From Cecembia lonarensis LW9 (GTDB taxonomy: Bacteria; Bacteroidota; Bacteroidia; Cytophagales; Cyclobacteriaceae), in NCBI RefSeq assembly GCF_000298295.1, contig NZ_AMGM01000010.1, positions 30,967 to 94,966 of the forward strand: a stretch of DNA of 64,000 nucleotides. The letters are read 5' to 3'. The notes beneath the pieces are model-generated. The model saw nothing but the letters and a program-made list of their open reading frames with translations. It had not been told where the DNA came from and did not search any database. Below, piece by piece: positions 61,418 through 64,000 of this stretch. Position 1 is the stretch's first letter; every line of letters begins with the position of its first letter. Both the position numbers and the translations under genes were made by a program.

Positions 61418-62752
61418 ATGCAAGAAACCACTGACAAACCAAAACTTAGCTTTTGGCAAATCTGGAACATGAGTTTCGGATTTTTAGGCATTCAATTTGG
61501 CTTTGCCCTGCAAGGAGGTTTTATGTCCCGAATTTTCCAAACCTTGGGCGCTGAAAAAGATACCATCCCTATTTTATGGATAGCTGCGCCATTGACCGGT
61601 TTGATTGTACAGCCCATAGTAGGCTATCTCTCGGACCGTACTTGGCATCACAAATTTGGAAGAAGAAGACCCTTTTTTCTGATCGGAGCCATTCTGTCCA
61701 CCATTGCCCTTTTTTTTGCACCATATTCCAGTGCTTTATGGGTAGCAGCAGGTTCGCTTTGGATATTGGATGCATCAATCAACATCAGTATGGAGCCCTT
61801 TAGAGCATTGGTGGCTGATAAATTACCAGATAGTCAGAGATCTTATGGTTTTGTCGTTCAAACCCTGATTATCGGCATAGGAACCTGGATTGCCAGTAAC
61901 TTGCCTTGGTTTATGACCCAAATCGGTATACCCAACACGGCAGCTCCAGGTGTAGTCCCCGATTCTGTTAAATTTGCATTTGCAGTAGGTGCCGTCGTTC
62001 TCTTTTCTTCAATTTTATATACCATTCTGACCACTGAAGAGTACCCTCCTTCAGACCTTGAAGCATTCGAAAAGGAAAAAGAAGCCAGCAAAGGTTTTTT
62101 TACGGGTGTACAAGAAATATTTAAAAACATTGCAGGCATGCCTGAGGTAATGAAAAAATTGGGCGTTGTACAGTTTTTTTCTTGGTTTGCTTTTTTTACC
62201 ATGTGGAGTTTTGCAACACCCGCCATAACAGAGCATGTTTTTAAAGCCACTGACACGAGCTCAGAAGCCTATAACAATGCTGCTGACAGTGTGGGGAATT
62301 ATCTCGGCACCTATGGTCTGGTTTCCATGGTTTTTGCATTGATTTTGGCTTTCATTACTTCAAAAGTCAAGATCAACAGGAAGCTTGTCCACATGCTCAG
62401 TCTGTTTACTGGTGGTTTTGGTTTCATTATGATTTTTTTTATATCTGAACCTTGGATGCTTCATATTTGCTTTGCCATGGTTGGCGTTGCTTGGGCGAGT
62501 ATACTTTCAATGCCTTATGCCATGTTGTCCAGCACGGTCAACCCCAATCAAATGGGTGTGTATATGGGTATTTTCAATATGTTTATCGTGATCCCACAAA
62601 TAGTTGCAGCCGTAGGGGGAATTAACTTTATGTATAAGCTATTGTTTGGGGAGGAGGTAATCTTTACCATGGTTCTTGCCGGCTCATCTCTGATTCTAGC
62701 AGGGTTCTCCAATCTATTGATCACTGATCGGGCTGCGACACATGATGGTTAA
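61418..62752 (+). CDS. MFS sugar transporter, SLC45/maltose type
   Basis: The 444-residue inner-membrane protein has about 12 membrane helices. The loop after helix 2 reads GYLSDRTWHHKFGRRRPFFLIG, the RxGRRRPF motif of the SLC45/GPH-like sucrose-maltose carriers. FWQIWNMSFGFLGIQFGFALQGGFMSRIFQTLGA at the N-terminus is common to Bacteroidota maltose MFS proteins found in amylase loci. It probably imports maltose or maltodextrin by proton symport. It belongs to the same operon as the GH31 gene, and the two together explain uptake and hydrolysis. Confidence 0.9.
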   Translation: MQETTDKPKLSFWQIWNMSFGFLGIQFGFALQGGFMSRIFQTLGAEKDTIPILWIAAPLTGLIVQPIVGYLSDRTWHHKFGRRRPFFLIGAILSTIALFFAPYSSALWVAAGSLWILDASINISMEPFRALVADKLPDSQRSYGFVVQTLIIGIGTWIASNLPWFMTQIGIPNTAAPGVVPDSVKFAFAVGAVVLFSSILYTILTTEEYPPSDLEAFEKEKEASKGFFTGVQEIFKNIAGMPEVMKKLGVVQFFSWFAFFTMWSFATPAITEHVFKATDTSSEAYNNAADSVGNYLGTYGLVSMVFALILAFITSKVKINRKLVHMLSLFTGGFGFIMIFFISEPWMLHICFAMVGVAWASILSMPYAMLSSTVNPNQMGVYMGIFNMFIVIPQIVAAVGGINFMYKLLFGEEVIFTMVLAGSSLILAGFSNLLITDRAATHDG

Positions 62753-62797
62753 TAAAATGGATCATCCAAAGAAAAAAGGCCAAAATATTCCAATTCC

Positions 62798-63679
62798 ATG
62801 AAGCAAATCATCATTACGGGTGTTCCAGAGCATTTTAATTTTCCTTGGTTGAAAGTTATTGAAGATCAACCTTTTTTATCGGAAGGTATAGAACTGGTAT
62901 GGCGAAATGAACCAAAAGGCTCAGGACCTATGAACAAAGCCATAAGAGAAGAATCAACGGATTTAGCCATTATCCTCACAGAGAGTTTCATCAAAGACCG
63001 GGTAGAGGGAAACACAGGGAAAATCATTGGATGGTATGTGCATAGCCCTCTTATATGGGGTGTACATGTTGCAGCTCAGGCGAGTCCAAGGGACTTATCC
63101 GATATAAAAAGCCCCTCCTTTCTGATAAGTAGGTTTGGTTCAGGCTCTCACCTTATGGCCTTTTTATTGGCAAAAAGGGAAGGCTGGAATCCGCATTTTT
63201 TAAAATTTACAGAAATCGGTGATCTGGAGGGCGCAAAAAAAGCCATTACACATGATACCCCACAAATGTTTCTTTGGGAAAAATTCACCACAAAACCCTT
63301 GGTAGATTCCGGCCTTTTCAAAAGAATAGGAGAAATACCCACACCTTGGCCCTGCTTCGTTTTGGTCGCCTCAAAATCAGCCTTGGAGCACCACCATCAA
63401 ATCATAGCCAAACTGCGAGACATGGTATATGAAAAAGCAAAGGATCTATTTCTAGAGAGAAATAGCACCAAAGCTTTGAGCGAATATTACAGCATTCAAG
63501 AAAAAGATATAAAGTCTTGGTTGAAAAATACCCGTTGGGCTGAAGACAACTGCATCAAAGAAGAAGAAATAAGCATGGTTTATAAAGCCTTATCCGATCT
63601 GGAGATCATTTCCAAAAGCGCTACCACTAAACCATCTGATTTTGTGGCTTCAGATCTTGTGAATTGGATAAAATCTTAA
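62798..63679 (+). CDS. Cytosolic periplasmic-binding-fold protein (Ca3427-like)
   Basis: The 293-residue protein has no signal peptide and no membrane helix. It looks like a type 2 periplasmic-binding fold of the Ca3427-like group: IIITGVPEHFNFPW at the start, LAIILTESFIKD near 65, ISRFGSGSHLMAFLLA near 105-125 and TPQMFLWEKFTTKPLVDSG near 150-168. GVP-like and FGSGSH motifs suggest a small-molecule pocket. The ligand is unknown; thiamine-pyrimidine-like molecules have been proposed for relatives. It is 46 bp after the MFS gene, but its role in sugar use is unclear. Its last 53 bp overlap the convergent histidine kinase gene. Confidence 0.7.
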   Translation: MKQIIITGVPEHFNFPWLKVIEDQPFLSEGIELVWRNEPKGSGPMNKAIREESTDLAIILTESFIKDRVEGNTGKIIGWYVHSPLIWGVHVAAQASPRDLSDIKSPSFLISRFGSGSHLMAFLLAKREGWNPHFLKFTEIGDLEGAKKAITHDTPQMFLWEKFTTKPLVDSGLFKRIGEIPTPWPCFVLVASKSALEHHHQIIAKLRDMVYEKAKDLFLERNSTKALSEYYSIQEKDIKSWLKNTRWAEDNCIKEEEISMVYKALSDLEIISKSATTKPSDFVASDLVNWIKS

Positions 63680-64000
63680 CCCGCTTAAATTTCAAAAATA
63701 CTTGGGTCCCTTCATTGCGTTTGCTTTCAAAAGAAATCATTCCTCCCATCATTTTTGTAAATTCTTTGCATAAGTTGATACCCAGGCCAGTACCATGCTC
63801 ATTGTCAGTTCCATGACTTGACTCAATGATAGAAAACTGTTGGTTTCTTATTTGTGAAAGTTTTTCTTCAGATATACCAATTCCTTGGTCTTTGATGGAT
63901 AAAACGATAAAGTCTCCCTCCTCTTTCCCCTCAATAAGAATCGAGGAATTTTTTTTGGAATACTTTACAGCATTTCCAATGAGGTTTCTAATAATAATCT
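63627..64000 (-). CDS. Histidine kinase, C-terminal ATPase domain (partial)
   Basis: The frame runs off the right edge and stops at TAG (63627-63629 on the plus strand). The visible part, about 124 residues, is the HATPase_c domain. The N box is IIRNLIGNAVKYS, the G1 box IKDQGIGIS and the G2 box GTGLGINLCKEF. The end, GGMISFESKRNEGTQVFLKF, is the usual last strand of the domain. The sensor part and the phospho-accepting His are outside the window, so the stimulus and partner are unknown. The last codons overlap the binding-fold gene on the other strand. Confidence 0.9.
   Translation of the reverse strand, partial: IIIRNLIGNAVKYSKKNSSILIEGKEEGDFIVLSIKDQGIGISEEKLSQIRNQQFSIIESSHGTDNEHGTGLGINLCKEFTKMMGGMISFESKRNEGTQVFLKFKRVKILSNSQDLKPQNQMV

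Overview
The window is chromosomal DNA of a Bacteroidota bacterium, most likely order Cytophagales and close to the family Cyclobacteriaceae. The evidence is secreted proteins with type IX secretion C-terminal domains, a SusE-type lipoprotein, SprB/PKD adhesins, a FISUMP-domain lipoprotein, TAnnTTTG promoter boxes, weak Shine-Dalgarno sites and moderate GC. I find no tRNA, rRNA, CRISPR array, prophage or intact insertion sequence. The placement is by eye, not by database search.

Layout. 1-137: 3' end of mannonate dehydratase. 137-387: a LacI-like palindrome and a possible small RNA with a plus-strand terminator. 387-7331: minus-strand glycogen branching enzyme, glycerate kinase, AGCS symporter and GH20 hexosaminidase. 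7525-18391: a FISUMP lipoprotein, a Gfo/Idh/MocA oxidoreductase, an FAD oxidoreductase, and S10 and S9 peptidases, separated by repeat-rich gaps. 19122-26747: molybdopterin genes (moaA, moaD, moeB-rhodanese, moaE), then an FAH-family enzyme, an M23 peptidase, a peroxiredoxin and a split transketolase, ending at a strong terminator. 26846-29495: a GH99/WbsX-like protein and galE, overlapping tail to tail. 29529-35931: two tandem paralogous adhesins, each of 1047 residues. 36025-39465: a mutarotase, merR, dprA and ffh. 39685-45555: a surface-glycan operon (YfhO, GT4, FkbM, flippase). 46075-48966: a universal stress protein, an ECF sigma operon and mscL. 49191-50559: mgsA-pfkA. 50754-62752: a maltodextrin locus. 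62798-64000: a periplasmic-binding-fold protein without signal peptide and the end of a histidine kinase.

The maltodextrin locus is the most coherent system. Minus-strand genes encode a SusE-like binding lipoprotein, a secreted GH13 with a sorting domain, class II aldolase and a GH13 lipoprotein. They diverge from a LacI-family gene, a GH31 alpha-glucosidase and an MFS transporter. Sites built on GCAAACG lie in the divergent promoter region and before the GH31 gene. The lacI gene carries a -1 frameshift in a run of seven A, and no susC or susD lies in the window, so the locus is either sequence-damaged or unusual.

The strongest unexplained structure is non-coding. Several intergenic gaps hold degenerate tandem arrays with a 7-bp period. 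At 4013-4090 and 13950-14058 they share the pattern YRNNTCT and run up to the 3' ends of minus-strand genes. A third, of different sequence, fills the gap at 37974-38119. Other non-coding items are REP-like palindromes, a 35-bp dispersed repeat in two copies, a MITE-like element whose tips form the stop codons of two convergent genes, and a 10-bp-phased GATATT array.
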